Shown: one piece after another, positions 1-11,709 of the stretch
How positions within the stretch are numbered: position 1 is the stretch's first letter
How the letters are laid out: each line of letters starts with the position of its first letter
NCBI GenBank assembly: GCA_030407085.1
Contig: CM059587.1
Location: 104,677,501-104,741,500, forward strand
Origin: Trichopria drosophilae
Lineage: Eukaryota; Arthropoda; Insecta; Hymenoptera; Diapriidae
Direction of reading: 5' to 3'
Length of the DNA: 64,000 bases
Notes under the pieces: model-generated
Database searches by the model: none
What the model was told of the DNA's origin: nothing
Seen by the model: the letters and a program-made list of their open reading frames with translations, nothing else
Position numbers and translations under genes: made by a program

Positions 1-227
1 AACAATCATTTTCATTGACGGCTTAAAATAATCGTTAGGAAATCCCAAAAAGACCCCAGAAGAAATCTGCGATGCAAATTAGGTTTAGATGCTATTTTTA
101 TGGAAATATTTACTAAAATCTTAAAAAAGAATACAAAAAATTGAGTTATTTTGAGTTTCCTCCTGGCGATCATTTTCATTCATGTCTTAAAATAATTGTT
201 AGGCAATCCCAAAAAGACCCCAGATAC
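1..227. repeat. Two-copy tandem repeat, about 164-bp period
   Basis: The stretch from about base 5 to 60 recurs at about 169-224 with only a few differences; both copies end in AATCCCAAAAAGACCCCAGA. The first copy touches the window edge, so the array may continue to the left. No coding capacity is seen. Confidence 0.75.
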
Positions 228-1210
228 TTTTATTTAAACTTGATCGAAGCTCACCGTGAATAGTAATGTAACTATTATCAAAACCAATAGCTTGTCATAT
301 ACTAAAGAACTACTTATCAACCCTATAAAAAAAAGACGAAGCAATGGTAATTATCAATAGATGTCAAGCATCACATTATAGCTTAGGAGCATTGTTGGCA
401 AAAATTAGAGTCGTAAAAGACAAAGAATGTCAGTACAATGCTGGGAACCAAGACTGCCGTCCAAAATAAAAAGATACGCAATTGACATTTTTGTAAAAAT
501 TGGGAATTTCATATCAATCGATTAATAATAAAAAGCTACAGCAAACTGTTGATAAAATTGAAAACTTTCAGTTCTATTGTTTCAAAAAATACAGAAAACC
601 AAGGAAATGAAGAAATACAAGTGGAAAGAACATATATCAAACGTTATTGTTCAATGAATTGGTAAAATGTATTTTTCACGTCATCATATTACAAAAAAAA
701 CTATATGTATACCTGTTGAAATTTTCAAACAAAGAAAAATACATGTTGTTTAAATTTTTCGGTTCTGAAATTGAACCATAGTTTCAGTTTATAAGTAAAA
801 TAATTAATAATAATAAATTATTGCAAACCCAGAGACTGTAATATTAAAAATAGTGTAATGAAAACTAAATTAATTTGTAATGACTGGCGGTGTAAAAAAA
901 AAATAACCATCAAGACAATTTAAAATACTTTTATATACTACACAAAAATGTAATAAATAATTGCATGACTAGTATTTTATGAACAACAAATAGGTAAATG
1001 CTTTAAATAAATAAATGATAATTTTATTAACCTTCTAAAAAGAAAAATAGGTAGTCTCCCTAATGTGTTTTTCCTCTGTTCATTTGGTCTGCTTTAAAAT
1101 GAATTTGCAAAGAAACTGCAAGACATGCAGTTTTTGTGAGTTTCAATTTTTGCATTGCAGTTTTTGCATTTACGTGCTCTTTTAATTTGTGCACATTCTT
1201 TGGCAGTTAG
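228..1210. other. AT-rich non-coding stretch
   Basis: Very AT-rich sequence with stops in all frames. I see no exon, RNA gene or clear transposon boundary in it. Confidence 0.5.
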
Positions 1211-1422
1211 ACTGTAAAAAATCGTAATGAAATTGCCCACACATAATGGTAATTTTACAAGCTTGTTGTAATTTCTCCATGCTTAATGTAGTAAATTTAC
1301 CCATGTATAATGGTAATTTTACAAGCTTATTGGAAATTTACTACATTAAGAGTAGGAAAATTACAATGAGTTTTGTAAAATTACCGTTATTTTTGGGCAA
1401 TTTCATTACAAATTTTTTACTG
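1211..1422. mobile_element. Short inverted-repeat element (MITE-like)
   Basis: Ends are near-perfect inverted repeats of about 28 bp: the left begins ACTGTAAAAAATCGTAATGA and the right end reads as its complement (GGGCAATTTCATTAC...TTTTTTACTGAGT). Inside, a 21-bp word beginning TAATGGTAATTTTACAAGC occurs twice (1244 and 1308). It shares the GTAATTTTAC word with the elements near 5.9, 61.1 and 62.0 kb. The ORF across it is not a gene. No clear target duplication was found. Confidence 0.6.
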
Positions 1423-1854
1423 AGTACCTTAAAAAGCCTTAAAAACTATCAAAATTACGATTGTAATCTACCATTAAGAGCACGAAGAGCCTCCGTAAGC
1501 TCCATGTAAAAAATGCCTGTTTTCAATGGCTGCTTTTGGTACCTGGACATTTAAAACTTTTTTTATACCAAATGGTTATATATAATGTACCAATAAACTA
1601 TGCAATATTTCAAAATGAACATCTGTTCTGTTTACGAAATATAGGTGGTTAAATGTTGCGACAAAAGGAACTATAATACATAAAGCTGCTATATTTTGTA
1701 GACAAGATCAGCTATATTTCTTAAACGAGGAAATTATTTTTCTAATGCAATTTCTACCATTGTGTAAATTTCTTTATTAGTGAAACATAATTGCTCATTT
1801 GTAGTTTATTCATATACTATGATATAGATAGTTTGAATGTTCAAATAATTGTTT
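1423..1854. other. Non-coding stretch
   Basis: AT-rich sequence; no gene or repeat boundary recognised. Confidence 0.4.
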
Positions 1855-2575
1855 TCCTGATGGTCGTTTGGGGGTCATTCGATACGAAAAAAAACGAAGG
1901 AATACAATACCGATTAGTACACTAACCGCATATTTTTTATGGCGAGATATATCGAAAAAAAAATAGAAAATGTTTTTGTTTTATCTGCTTTCTGTTAAAA
2001 ATGACATTCATATTGAAAGTACTGTATCTCAGTTAAACATTGTTTAACATTGTTTAACAAAGTACTGTATCTCAGTTAAACATTCAACCTCTGAACTTTC
2101 GACGTCTTGGTTAGAGTGAAATTTGGAGTCGAAAATTGTATTCGAGAAACTTGGAAACATCAGTAGTAAAGACATTAAATCCGCCGTTTTGCATTTTTTT
2201 AATTTTCAACGTGACTTTCATTTTAAAAACTAAAAAATGAGTCCGATTACAAACACTGGTTAAGTAATTTTTTAAATAAATTACGGAATGAATATCGCTC
2301 AAGAAATAATAAATTATTCGTGACTCCAGATTTCACGTCACCTGAGACGTCCAGAGTTCAGTGTTTGATAATTCGCATAAAATTGTTCTCCTGCAGATCG
2401 TTTGAAGGTCATTCGATGTGAAACAAGGCAAAGAGAACAATGCTCAATAGCACACTAATCGCACATTTTTTGCCGGCATGATATAGCGAAAAATAGAAAA
2501 TGTTTTTCCTTTATCTGATTTATGTTAAAAATGACGTTGATATTGAATGTAATGTAACTCAGTAAAAACAAATCA
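1855..2575. repeat. Direct repeat, two diverged copies about 534 bp apart
   Basis: About 185 bp starting near 1855 (GGTCGTTTGGGGGTCATTCG) is repeated with substitutions from about 2392. Shared landmarks are ATAGAAAATGTTTTT and the block GTTAAAAATGAC. A small triplication of GTTTAACATT lies between (about 2034-2060). Confidence 0.65.
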
Positions 2576-5500
2576 TTTTCTATTCAATTACACCTTATTT
2601 TAATCGTAAAATCATAAGAAATTTAAAAGTACGTGACATAGAATTTAAAAAAATTTTTTGTGAAAGTTACGAAGCAAAAATGAAGAAATTTGATGGTTTT
2701 GTTAATTTTTTTGTGAACAGTTTTTTATTCAAAATTCATGTATAAAATTTTTTTTGGAGGTTTATCCAAGGTTTTTGTGTTCTGAAGACTTTCGAAAAAA
2801 GGTACTTTCGTGAATTTTGAAACAAGTGTGTTAATTTGAGTATCAGTACGATTTATCGCGAATAAATTGAAAAAATCGCATTTTTCCTTTGAACATACAA
2901 ACTTCAAGCTTTGTGTGCGTCCAGTTAATACCGTTTAAAAAAAGAAACGCAAAAATATGTGTTCATTTTTTTTGCATATTCTACAAGAATTCAATCGAAG
3001 GGAGAAAAAATAAATTTCAAATTGATTTTTGAACCGCCCTACTCAACATCTCACGATAATCGGTAATAAACATTTATAGTGAAAGAGAATTATGTAAAAT
3101 TTGCATTTACAATCTTAGTAAAATATTACTATCTTACTACTTTTCCTACCCTTAAAAGTGTATTATTTAAAAATAATATGGAAAACTACATGCCTCTGGA
3201 GCCAACCATGCAAACAAAAATTCATTCACTGTATCATTTCTGAATAAGTTCTTTCATCGTCTGGAATGAATTTCAATGAGAAAATACTTCAGATATGTTT
3301 CACGTTTTACTTTTTTATAATTAAAATTTATTGAAATTAATTAATTTGAAGCGAAGATAACTATTTTTTTATTGGAATTAATTCAATCTCCAGGTTTTCT
3401 ATTTGCAATTAACGATGACACTTTTTACATTAGACTTTTTTCCCATTCAAAATCATTGAAGCGAATTACTTTCTACAAACTATCATCCGTTAAAATTCAT
3501 TCAAGAAGTTAAGAAAGCTAATTCAGACGTGATGCCATGAATAAATTTCAATCGACCTTCAATGAATTTTCGTTTACTAGAAAGTATTGGTAAACATAAA
3601 AATAAAAAATAATAAATGAAAATCAATTTTATGAAATAATGTTTCATTCATTTATATTGTTAATAAAATGTATAACTTTGAAGCTGCATTATTACTTGCT
3701 TCTGCTACAATTATAAAATATTAAGTTATGTTACAGTAAACGGAAATGTTTCTTATTTTTAATAAATCTTTACTTTTATATCCAAAATACGGTAAATAAA
3801 TATTTCAATAATTTAACTCGTCACTTTTATTAAACTTTTTGACAAATATTTCTGAACTCAGTGCATATATAAAAATGAGACAATCGTAAAAAAAATAATA
3901 TTTTCAAATAAATCGTCTGACATTTTTATCACGCCATCGTTTATTTGATAAAATTGGAATAGCATACGGGTTAATAGATAAAGCCATTAAATTATCCCAC
4001 GTCAAATTCAGACAAAAAAATATTGAAATAATCAAAGATTTTTAAAATTAAGCAAATATTTAGAATTAATGATTTCCCTGAAGATATAATTATTGATTGT
4101 TTGATGTTGTTTATTATAAGTAACACAATTTCGCACAGATAATTGTTAATAACACAGTGATCGATATCAGTAACTTTGATTCTTTATTAACTAATAGAAG
4201 AACAAGGTTTGTACAAGTTGTCGCATTGAAGCGTGTGATAGAAGTAGAAGGTGCCTTTTCATGAATAAGAACATAGAGTATACTTAGATATGTAAATATA
4301 AACAATACGTGAACTATCAATCATAAGTTAACAAATATAGATAGAAGCACCCATTTATATAGTTATATATGTGATAAATTGCACATTACAACATTTGAGG
4401 AAAAGATTCCATAAATTTCACAATTCTTTGGATAATAATAAATACAATAACAAATACAGAAAAGTATTCCATAAGTCAAAGGAGTTTCAGAGCAAAAATC
4501 CATGAAATAACAACAGATAAGGATCGTTTTTAAACCATATAACACGAATATAGGAGGCATTAAGCCTGGTAAAGATAAATTAGATACACTACACCAAAGT
4601 AGCATAGTGCACCAAATTTAATGTAATAAATGTAGGTGAAACAGGAAGGTTTCTAAAAATTAAAGATAAACAATATTTTTTCAGGCGTCAATAAACTCAT
4701 TGGACTTACTAAACATAGATTATAATCTGTGATTAACACAGTAAATATCAGATTCGAAATTTCAAATTTACCGAAAACATATTTTCCATTATTACATATG
4801 TAAGCGCTAATTTAATTAAACCCAAAATTTTAAACTTTTCTTAAACTCACACGTGTTATTGTAAAGGTTGAACACTGAAATTTTCAATCTTCGTTAGTTA
4901 GTCCTCTGCCAACGAGGCAATGTCATTTACAAATTATAATACAGTTCATTACTAAAAGTATTATATTTCATAGTCTTACTACGTTTAAGTATAATTTATA
5001 TTTCTTTACCTCCGCAATTTTTCGTAAAAATAAAAATAAAAAAGTAATTAGAGTAAGAACATCCTCAACATCAAAATATAACAAATCAGGACATTAATTC
5101 TCAGTATTTTTTAAAATTGTATAATTTTTTCATTCTTTATTTTGTATTATTTACTTTTTTCAAAATTGTCCTTATTTATTACTGATTTTGTATATATTAA
5201 ATAATTTTTTCTAAAGAGGATTAAAATATATGACCGAAATGTTAAATTACTTCCGCTATGCCAAGAAAAACATCCCAAACAACTTATTTAAAATACCTAA
5301 CGGATTAAAAAGAATTTAAACATTTTGAGATTTTCGTCTTCAACATTTTTTCAAATCATCAAACATGTTACTAAAGAAAACAAGACAATAAAATAGAACA
5401 TTTTTCAGATTAAAATTTTTGTATTAGGTTATGTTAACTTGTTTTTTCCATTAAAAAAATATTATTACTAATTAACATTATCTTTACACTTACCCATAGC

Positions 5501-5824
5501 CATAATTATATAATTTCTGCAAAACTTTATCCTTAAAAATGTTGATTTAAACTTGTTTTCTACTGTGTATATATCACAAAAATCACAAATGACAGATCAC
5601 GCGACAAATAGGTTTTCATATTCATTTCACTATGTACATGACTACTTTCAACAACTATAATAATATATTATTTACACCATATATACTACAACTAAACTAC
5701 TATGTGCACTCCATAAATTTTATAAAAATTTAAAGTGCACAAATATTTGTTTATCAAGACATGAAGTAACACCGGCCGGTTGTAACCTAGAACCTAGAAC
5801 TATGTGCATATTAGATGTGTACAT
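2576..5824. other. Long AT-rich non-coding stretch
   Basis: The open frames here (for example 2725-2907, 4114-4320 and 4363-4605 on the - strand) are short, low-complexity and match nothing I recognise. I see no gene, RNA or transposon ends in these 3.2 kb. Confidence 0.45.
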
Positions 5825-6046
5825 GCATTGTAAAAAATGCTGGTGTAAAATCACTAGGGAGAATTGTAAAATTAAACTGCACTGTTACAGCTCACATGGT
5901 AAAATCGCATCTCTGAAAGTGGCAAAATTACAATTCTGTTGAGCATTTTCTACGATAAATGTAAATGACTACAATAATGGTAAAATTGTTGATAATTTTA
6001 ATTACCCACTCTGAGAGTAGTAATTTTACTTCTCTCAATATTATCT
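5825..6046. repeat. GTAATTTTAC-type repeat fragment
   Basis: Begins ATTGTAAAAAATGCTGGTG and ends near CTCTGAGAGTAGTAATTTTA. The CTCTGAGAGTAG word and repeated GTAAAATTAC-type words recur at 61.0-61.2 kb, so this is one dispersed family. Exact ends are unclear because the next element abuts it at 6047. Confidence 0.45.
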
Positions 6047-6714
6047 CAGTAGAACCTCACACTAGTGGCACTGTCGGGACCAGCGGTTTTTTGTTTTTCT
6101 CACACTAGTGAGATGCGGAGGGGTGGAATGTTTACCCCCTCTCTAGGGACGTATCGTATTTGCGAGCGCATGCGCATCGGCAGAAGTGCAAACATGTGCA
6201 TACATATGTCTACACACTTTCATAACGTTCATAACCAAAAATACTTGTATTTTTCTCGCTTTCTCAAAAGAGGTTATGCCAATTTTAAAATAAGATGGAG
6301 AACAAGGAGAATGTTAACGGTTAAAGGATAAAACTTGTTAATAATAAATGAGTTGATCCACATAACACTTCTATTTAACCTCTTTTGCCAGTAATTTTAC
6401 ATTTGTGTCCGCATTTAGGTTCTCAAGCGTAGAATTATTTTCACATGATATTCCAAGCCACCGATACTAAATTAATTACAATAAATAATACACAAATCGT
6501 AATGTGTTACAGCTTGAGTATGTAAATACATACGTAATACCCATATGTATACATACAGCTTTTCGAGTATGTTTGTGTACATACATACACATGCATAAGA
6601 AAGTGGCAGAGTGGGGGTACGAGGGGAAGTTGATGTTTCACTAGTGATAGAGACAAATGTTCACTAGTGCGAGAATTTCACTAGTATGAGTTTCACTAGT
6701 GTGAGGTTCCACTG
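6047..6714. mobile_element. MITE with CACTAGTG subterminal repeats
   Basis: Terminal inverted repeats of 21 bp with one mismatch: left CAGTAGAACCTCACACTAGT, right the complement of CAGTGGAACCTCACACTAGT. CACTAGTG-like words are repeated just inside both ends (about 6099 and four times in 6640-6705), as expected for clustered subterminal transposase-binding sites. No transposase is encoded; the 88-codon ORF inside is spurious. Confidence 0.75.
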
Positions 6715-7007
6715 TATTCGACTGAAAATCAAAAGTTAAAAGAGAAGTAAAAACAAATCTGTTACTGAAAAAGTATATTCCTTTTTTAGAAAACTTTAAA
6801 ATATTAAAATAAGTGATATGATTGATGTATAAAGTTTAAAAACATTTCTATATCTTTTATGTAACAAACAATTACTGTGGTGTCTATTTTGTAAGTGTTT
6901 ATTTCATTTTATAATTTAATAAATTAAATTTCTCGAAAAATCATTTATATTTTTGTGCCCTGAAACCCTTTGAAAGTAACATAAAGAAAAATAAATAATA
7001 ACATTAA
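6715..7007. other. Short non-coding spacer
   Basis: AT-rich linker between two elements; nothing recognised. Confidence 0.4.
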
Positions 7008-7379
7008 GGGGGTTCTAAAGTGCTTAGACGATAAGGTAGGAATCTTCACTAAAATCCGTAAATAAAAAATTATTGAATCGACTTTCAAAATTCGGACTCT
7101 GTAAGAGCAATTTTAATAACTATAAACAATATCCTAGAGAAGTCCAAGGAAATTAATTGAAAATTGACCATGAATTTTCGGAAATAAATAAAAATCACTT
7201 ATTTCCGGCAATTCTCGGTCAGTTCTCAATTAATATATTTCGTATTTTCTAAGAAACTGTTTATAGTGCTTCGAATTGCCTTTACAGAGCCCGAATTTTA
7301 AAAATGTTTTAAAGTCATCTTTAATATACGTTTTTTAGTGAAATTCCCTACTTTATCGGTCAAGCACTTTAGAACCCCC
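7008..7379. mobile_element. TTAA-flanked MITE, GGGGGTTCTAAAG ends
   Basis: TTAA lies on both sides (7004-7007 and 7380-7383), the target duplication typical of piggyBac-type elements. Terminal repeats read GGGGGTTCTAAAGTGCTT on the left and the complement of GGGGGTTCTAAAGTGCTTG on the right. Much of the interior is also self-complementary, so the whole 372 bp can fold back. A sister copy lies at 7617-8509. No transposase. Confidence 0.75.
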
Positions 7380-7616
7380 TTAAATATACTACAAGATATA
7401 TTTATGTTACAGAGTGTGTAAAATGCTATTTTACACGCACTTTCAACACAAAATATTGTTCGACGCATGTGCGAAAATGGTTTTGTACCAACGTGAATGC
7501 GAAACTCGCTTTCAGCTTGACCCGCAACCTTCACATTTGTAGAAAAAACTTTTATGTCCCCTTGTATTTAAAATTACTATTATAACCTTTACAGACTACA
7601 GTAGTCCTTCCCTTAA

Positions 7617-8509
7617 GGGGGTTCTAAAGAGCTTGGTCGATAAGGTAGGACATTTCCCTAAAAAACGTAAATTAAAGATGACTGAATAACATTTTTGAAA
7701 TTCGGCCTCTGTAAGGGCAATTCTAAATATTATAAATAGTTTCTTAGAAAATACCAAAGATATTAATTGAGAACTGACCGAGCATTTTCGGAAATAAGTG
7801 ATTTTTATTTCCGAAAATTCTCAGTCAGTTCATTAATTTCTTTGGCATTTTCTAGGAAACCGTCTACAGGAATAAAAATTGGGTTACATGTCTAATCAAC
7901 ACAAAACAAAACTCAACATACAAATTCAACATTTGCAAACTTAACATTTAATGAACTCGCAATTTTCAATCACTACATTTGTCAAACTCAACATTTTCGA
8001 ACTCAACATTTGACTAAATCAAAAAATAATATAAATAATATAAAAAATAATATTGTCAAACATTACATTACAACAAGAATCAAGATCATGTTACATTAAC
8101 ACATACCATTCAACAATATATCACATAACCTAACCTAACCTAACCTAACCGAAATACTAATTTAATGGAATATCTCCGTGGACAAGCGCACAATATTCAT
8201 GAAATTCTTTAATACAAATTGTTATCATTCATTTGTATTATTGAGCATTATTAACGCAGTTTTAAGATTTAATTTACAATATAATTCAATAAACTAAAAA
8301 TAATGTTGAATTTCTTAAATGTTGAGGTTCCTAAATGTCGAGTTTGAATGTTGAAATTGCAAATGTCAACATTTCACAATGTTGATTAAACCCGCTACCT
8401 AAATTGCCTTTACAGAGCCCGAATTTTGAAAAATCGATTCAGTCATTTATTATATTTATGGTTTTTAGTGAAAATTCCTACCTTTTCCGTCGGGCACTTT
8501 AGAACCTCC
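7617..8509. mobile_element. Second copy of the TTAA MITE, interrupted
   Basis: TTAA flanks at 7613-7616 and 8510-8513 and the same GGGGGTTCTAAAG terminal repeats as the element at 7008. The body aligns with that copy up to about 7881 and again from 8400; the 518 bp between are a separate insertion. Confidence 0.75.
7882..8399 (+). mobile_element. hAT-like non-autonomous element, copy 1
   Basis: Inserted in the TTAA MITE. Ends share GGT...TAATCAACA with the copy at 9513-11036 (left GGTTACATGTCTAATCAACA, right complement GGTAGC...TAATCAACATTG). The interior is full of short CTCAACATTT-type words and carries CCTAACCTAACCTAACC, the insect telomere unit. The 8-bp flanks here are only approximately alike. 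Confidence 0.65.
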
Positions 8510-8513
8510 TTAA

Positions 8514-9017
8514 GTTATTTTCCCTTATTGTAGATTTTCCTTCCTCTATGTTATACTTTCCCCCAGTCAATGTTGTCATGTGTAATTCACAAGTTATAAG
8601 GCTAAGATACGAATTTGCTCGCGCCTGATAAACCTGAAGGAGCAGGTGCTTCCATATTTGTCTTTATTAGTAATCAGTTTTCGATTATATTTAATTGTAT
8701 ATTCTTTTAAAATGCGTTATACACTGCGAAGAAAAAAGTACAACTTAAGGGAAGTAGCGGCCATCTTCCCTGTCTCGATTGTAGAGCATAACTCTGGAAA
8801 AATGAAGCGTTAACGAAGCGTTACGCGAGCGTAAAAATGTCCAAATTCACGCTTATGATATGCTTAACACACTCCTTAGCTTTCTGGCAAAAAATCGAAG
8901 AGTCGTTAAGCGTACGTTAAGCGTTTTTTTGTCCAAATTCACTCTTTGTTAACTCTTTTGGCACGCTTTTCTAACGCTTTTCACACTCCTTTTACACTCT
9001 TACAGTCACTCTTAAGT
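8514..9017. other. Non-coding stretch
   Basis: Contains imperfect inverted GCGTTAAC-type words near 8805-8945 but no clear element ends and no gene. Confidence 0.4.
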
Positions 9018-9292
9018 GCAGTAGTCCCCGCCCTAAGTTGTACCGTCAAAGTTATATGTATATCCTAAGTTCTAGATTTGCCTTGTCCAAAGTTATACTA
9101 CTCTCTTCATCTCCTTCCCTCATCACATTGTTTCGCTGAGCCACACTCGCTCACGATACACACACACAGTAGCAGTTATTGCACGGATATAAACAGATTT
9201 ACGGAAGTGGGGATAGTATGGGGCTATAACTTTGGATAAATTTCCTCTATTTTGAAAGAACCGACGGTATAACTTAGGATGGAGACTACTGC
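9018..9292. mobile_element. 275-bp MITE
   Basis: Long terminal inverted repeats (about 30 bp, a few mismatches): left GCAGTAGTCCCCGCCCTAAG, right the complement of GCAGTAGTCTCCATCCTAAG. No coding capacity. Confidence 0.7.
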
Positions 9293-10196
9293 AACGCCCA
9301 ATTTTTACCAGGTAAGGGAAAAACTAACTTAACCTTCAAATGCAAGAGCAAAATCCGAATCAAATTTTAGATCATAAATGTCGACTTTACTGCGATAATT
9401 TTAATTTTAATCTAATTTTTTAATTTTACTGTTTTCGATTGTAAATGTTAACCTTCCCTTCGAAGTCGGCTAAATAATACACTGCGGCCGAGTACATTAT
9501 ACTTTCGGTGAAGGTAACAGGTCTAATCAACATTGTGAAATGTTGTCCTTTGCAAACTCAACATTTGACAAACTAACATTTAGGAAACTTAATATTTGCA
9601 ATTTCAACATTTAAGAAATTCAACATTATTTTTAGTTTATTGAATTATATTGTATTTTTAAAATCAAGTGTAACAGCATTAATCGTAACATAAATTAAAT
9701 CTTAAATCTGCAATAATAATGGTCAATAATACAAATTAATGATAACAATTTGTATTAAAGAATTTCATGAATATTTTGCGCTTGTCCTCGGAGATATTCC
9801 AATAAATTAGTATTTCGGTTAGGTTAGGTTAGGTTAGGTCATGTTAGGTTAGGTTAGATGTTGTTGATTGGTAAATGTAACACGCATGGAGAAATGGTAA
9901 TGCACGATTGCATTTTTAATGCACATGACATTTTAATAACTGTCGTAATTTATATTTATACTTGTTGTAACGTAATGTTTTACCATTTTATTTTTTATAT
10001 TATTTATATGTGACAGGGACAGTTAAAAGGGACCTACGGGTCGAAACAATCCATTTGCACTTTTTTATCGATTCTTACAGTAAACTCGCTGCTCTTTCCA
10101 ATTCAATTAACGGCAGCTTTCTAGCTGCATTAGTTTTTTCACAATTTCACTTTAAAATTAGGTACTTTGACAAAAAAAAAGTAGAACTTGGTAATA

Positions 10197-10868
10197 CAAT
10201 AGGACCTCTCTTATTCGAACCTCCCTTATTCTAATTGCCTTTCTTATTCTAATTGTCCAGCCTCTCTTATTCTAACCCAGTAAACGAAAAGGGATTAAGG
10301 GCTTTTATCTTTTATTCTTTTATTGAACATTCGGAATTGGCAATTTTCTAATTCCTTTATAGGAATTCACGCGTGAGCCATATGAATTCCGTGAATTCCG
10401 TTGAATTCTGATACGCAACTTTTTATTCCTCGCATTTCCATTGAATTCCCTAACCTAACCTAAATAATATGGATTCGTTGGAACTGTCAGGAATTAAAAT
10501 TGTAAGTTTTGATTCCGCGCAATTCCATTCAATTCCCTCACCTAACCTATAATGTTTACATCAATATTCTCAGGGATTTTTTGGAATTCGTGGGAATTGC
10601 AAATTTAACTTTTCTATTCCAGTGAATTCCATCCAATACCTTCAATAAAGGGATTCAACGGAATTCAAAATTCCAATCCCTTACCGTTTGCTGGGAATCG
10701 TTCCACCACAAGTCTTCTCCCACTATCACACGAAAAGTCAAGGAAAAATATTGTCCACGAATCACAAGCTCGCAAGCAAAGTAAGTGGTGGTAAGGGGAA
10801 AATTAGAATAAGAGAGGTCGGCGCCATCTTGAAAAACTTTACTAATTAGAATAAGAGAGGTCCTACTG
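10197..10868. mobile_element. TA-flanked MITE with AGGACCTCTCTTATTC ends
   Basis: Left CAATAGGACCTCTCTTATTC and right the complement of CAGTAGGACCTCTCTTATTC, with TA on both sides (10195-10196, 10869-10870), as for Tc1/mariner-type insertions. The word CTCTTATTCTAA is repeated several times just inside both ends. It contains a further element at 10276-10695. Confidence 0.7.
10276..10695. mobile_element. GAATTCC-rich foldback element, innermost of the nest
   Basis: Ends CCCAGTAAACGAAAAGGGAT and the complement of CCCAGCAAACGGTAAGGGAT. The interior repeats GGAATTC/GAATTCC words. No coding capacity. Confidence 0.65.
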
Positions 10869-11237
10869 TATTCAAAGTTGTTTTTCTCGAAATCTTTTTT
10901 TCGGACCGTAGGTTGATTTAGTCAAATGTTGAGTTCGAAATGTTGAGATTGAAAATTTCGAGTTATGTAGTTAAATGATAAATTTGCAATGTTTAATTTG
11001 TATGTTGAGTTTGTTTTGTGTTGATTATACATAACCTCGGTGAAATACTCCCTAGTAACCTAGTAACTTTTCGACTGAAATTACAGTGCACTAAGTTCAA
11101 TTGGCAACAGATGTCGCAACGATCGGATTCGTTTGTTTCGAGTCGATGTAAACAAAAGTCAAAAAGTCGTTCGTCGACAATATAAATAAATGCATTATTT
11201 GTAAACAAGAGATATTCTGGAAAAAAGCATCCGCAGT

Positions 11238-11324
11238 ATGAAATTTTGGACCATCGTAGCCGTAATTCTTGTTAGTTACATGATTTACAAAAGTCATCAG
11301 CGTTCGAAATTGGGAAAATCTTGA
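11238..11324 (+). CDS. Possible small membrane peptide (28 aa)
   Basis: A 28-codon ORF with A at -3 starts at 11238. Its first half is a run of hydrophobic residues (WTIVAVILVSYMIY), followed by a basic tail (KSHQRSKLGK), the layout of a single-pass membrane micropeptide. It lies just outside the hAT-like element and about 385 bp upstream of the SLBP start; its stop is 11 bp before a good donor (CAG/GTGAGA at 11335/11336). It could be a real small gene, an upstream ORF on an SLBP leader exon, or chance. I do not recognise a family. Confidence 0.3.
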   Translation: MKFWTIVAVILVSYMIYKSHQRSKLGKS

Positions 11325-11709
11325 GTCGCGCGCAGGTGAGAAATTTGCTTAAAAAAGCGCGCGATCTTGTTACGTTATTGGTTGGTTCGCTTCAGTTTGG
11401 TAGGCTTGGTTGTGAGCTTGGGTTTTGCGTTCTTCTGCCGGCGTTCTGTCGTCAATAAAAGCGAGATTACCAAAAAGTGCACTTTTTCATCTTACAATTG
11501 AACGTTTCAAAACTTATTTGCCGAAATCGATAAAGGAGTAATGTTTCTCCATTAATTAACCAAAGAATTTACTTCGGGTGCCTCAAGTAACCTCAAAATT
11601 TAATTTCAACTACTTTTGGGGTGAGAAAAGGTTATAAATTCTACCCGGCTTTTTCGTTACCATAGTTTTGACAACTGTGATTAGCATTTTCTTTAGTTAG
11701 ATTATAATA
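11325..11709 (+). promoter_or_regulatory. SLBP 5' region: initiator-like site and possible leader intron
   Basis: An initiator-like TTCAGTTT lies near 11390. A donor-like CAG/GTGAGA at 11335/11336 and an acceptor TTTTCTTTAG ending at 11696, 13 bp before the ATG, could delimit a leader intron. An in-frame TAG at 11698-11700 fixes the SLBP start. Which of these are used cannot be told from sequence alone. Confidence 0.35.

Larger units (their letters stand above)
10032..10912. mobile_element. Probable insertion in the hAT-like element
   Basis: Comparison with the copy at 7882 shows foreign sequence here. Its ends look like an imperfect inverted repeat, CCTACGGGTCGAAA on the left and the complement of CCTACGGTCCGAAA on the right. 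The class is not recognised. It contains the next two elements. Confidence 0.5.
9513..11036 (-). mobile_element. hAT-like non-autonomous element with 8-bp TSD, copy 2
   Basis: Ends read GGTAACAGGTCTAATCAACA and the complement of GGTTATGTATAATCAACACA. The flanks are an exact 8-bp duplication, TCGGTGAA, at 9505-9512 and 11037-11044; 8-bp duplications are the hallmark of the hAT superfamily. It lies in the opposite orientation to the copy at 7882 and carries (GGTTA)n near 9820-9855. No transposase is present. It has been invaded by further elements (about 10032-10912). Confidence 0.82.
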
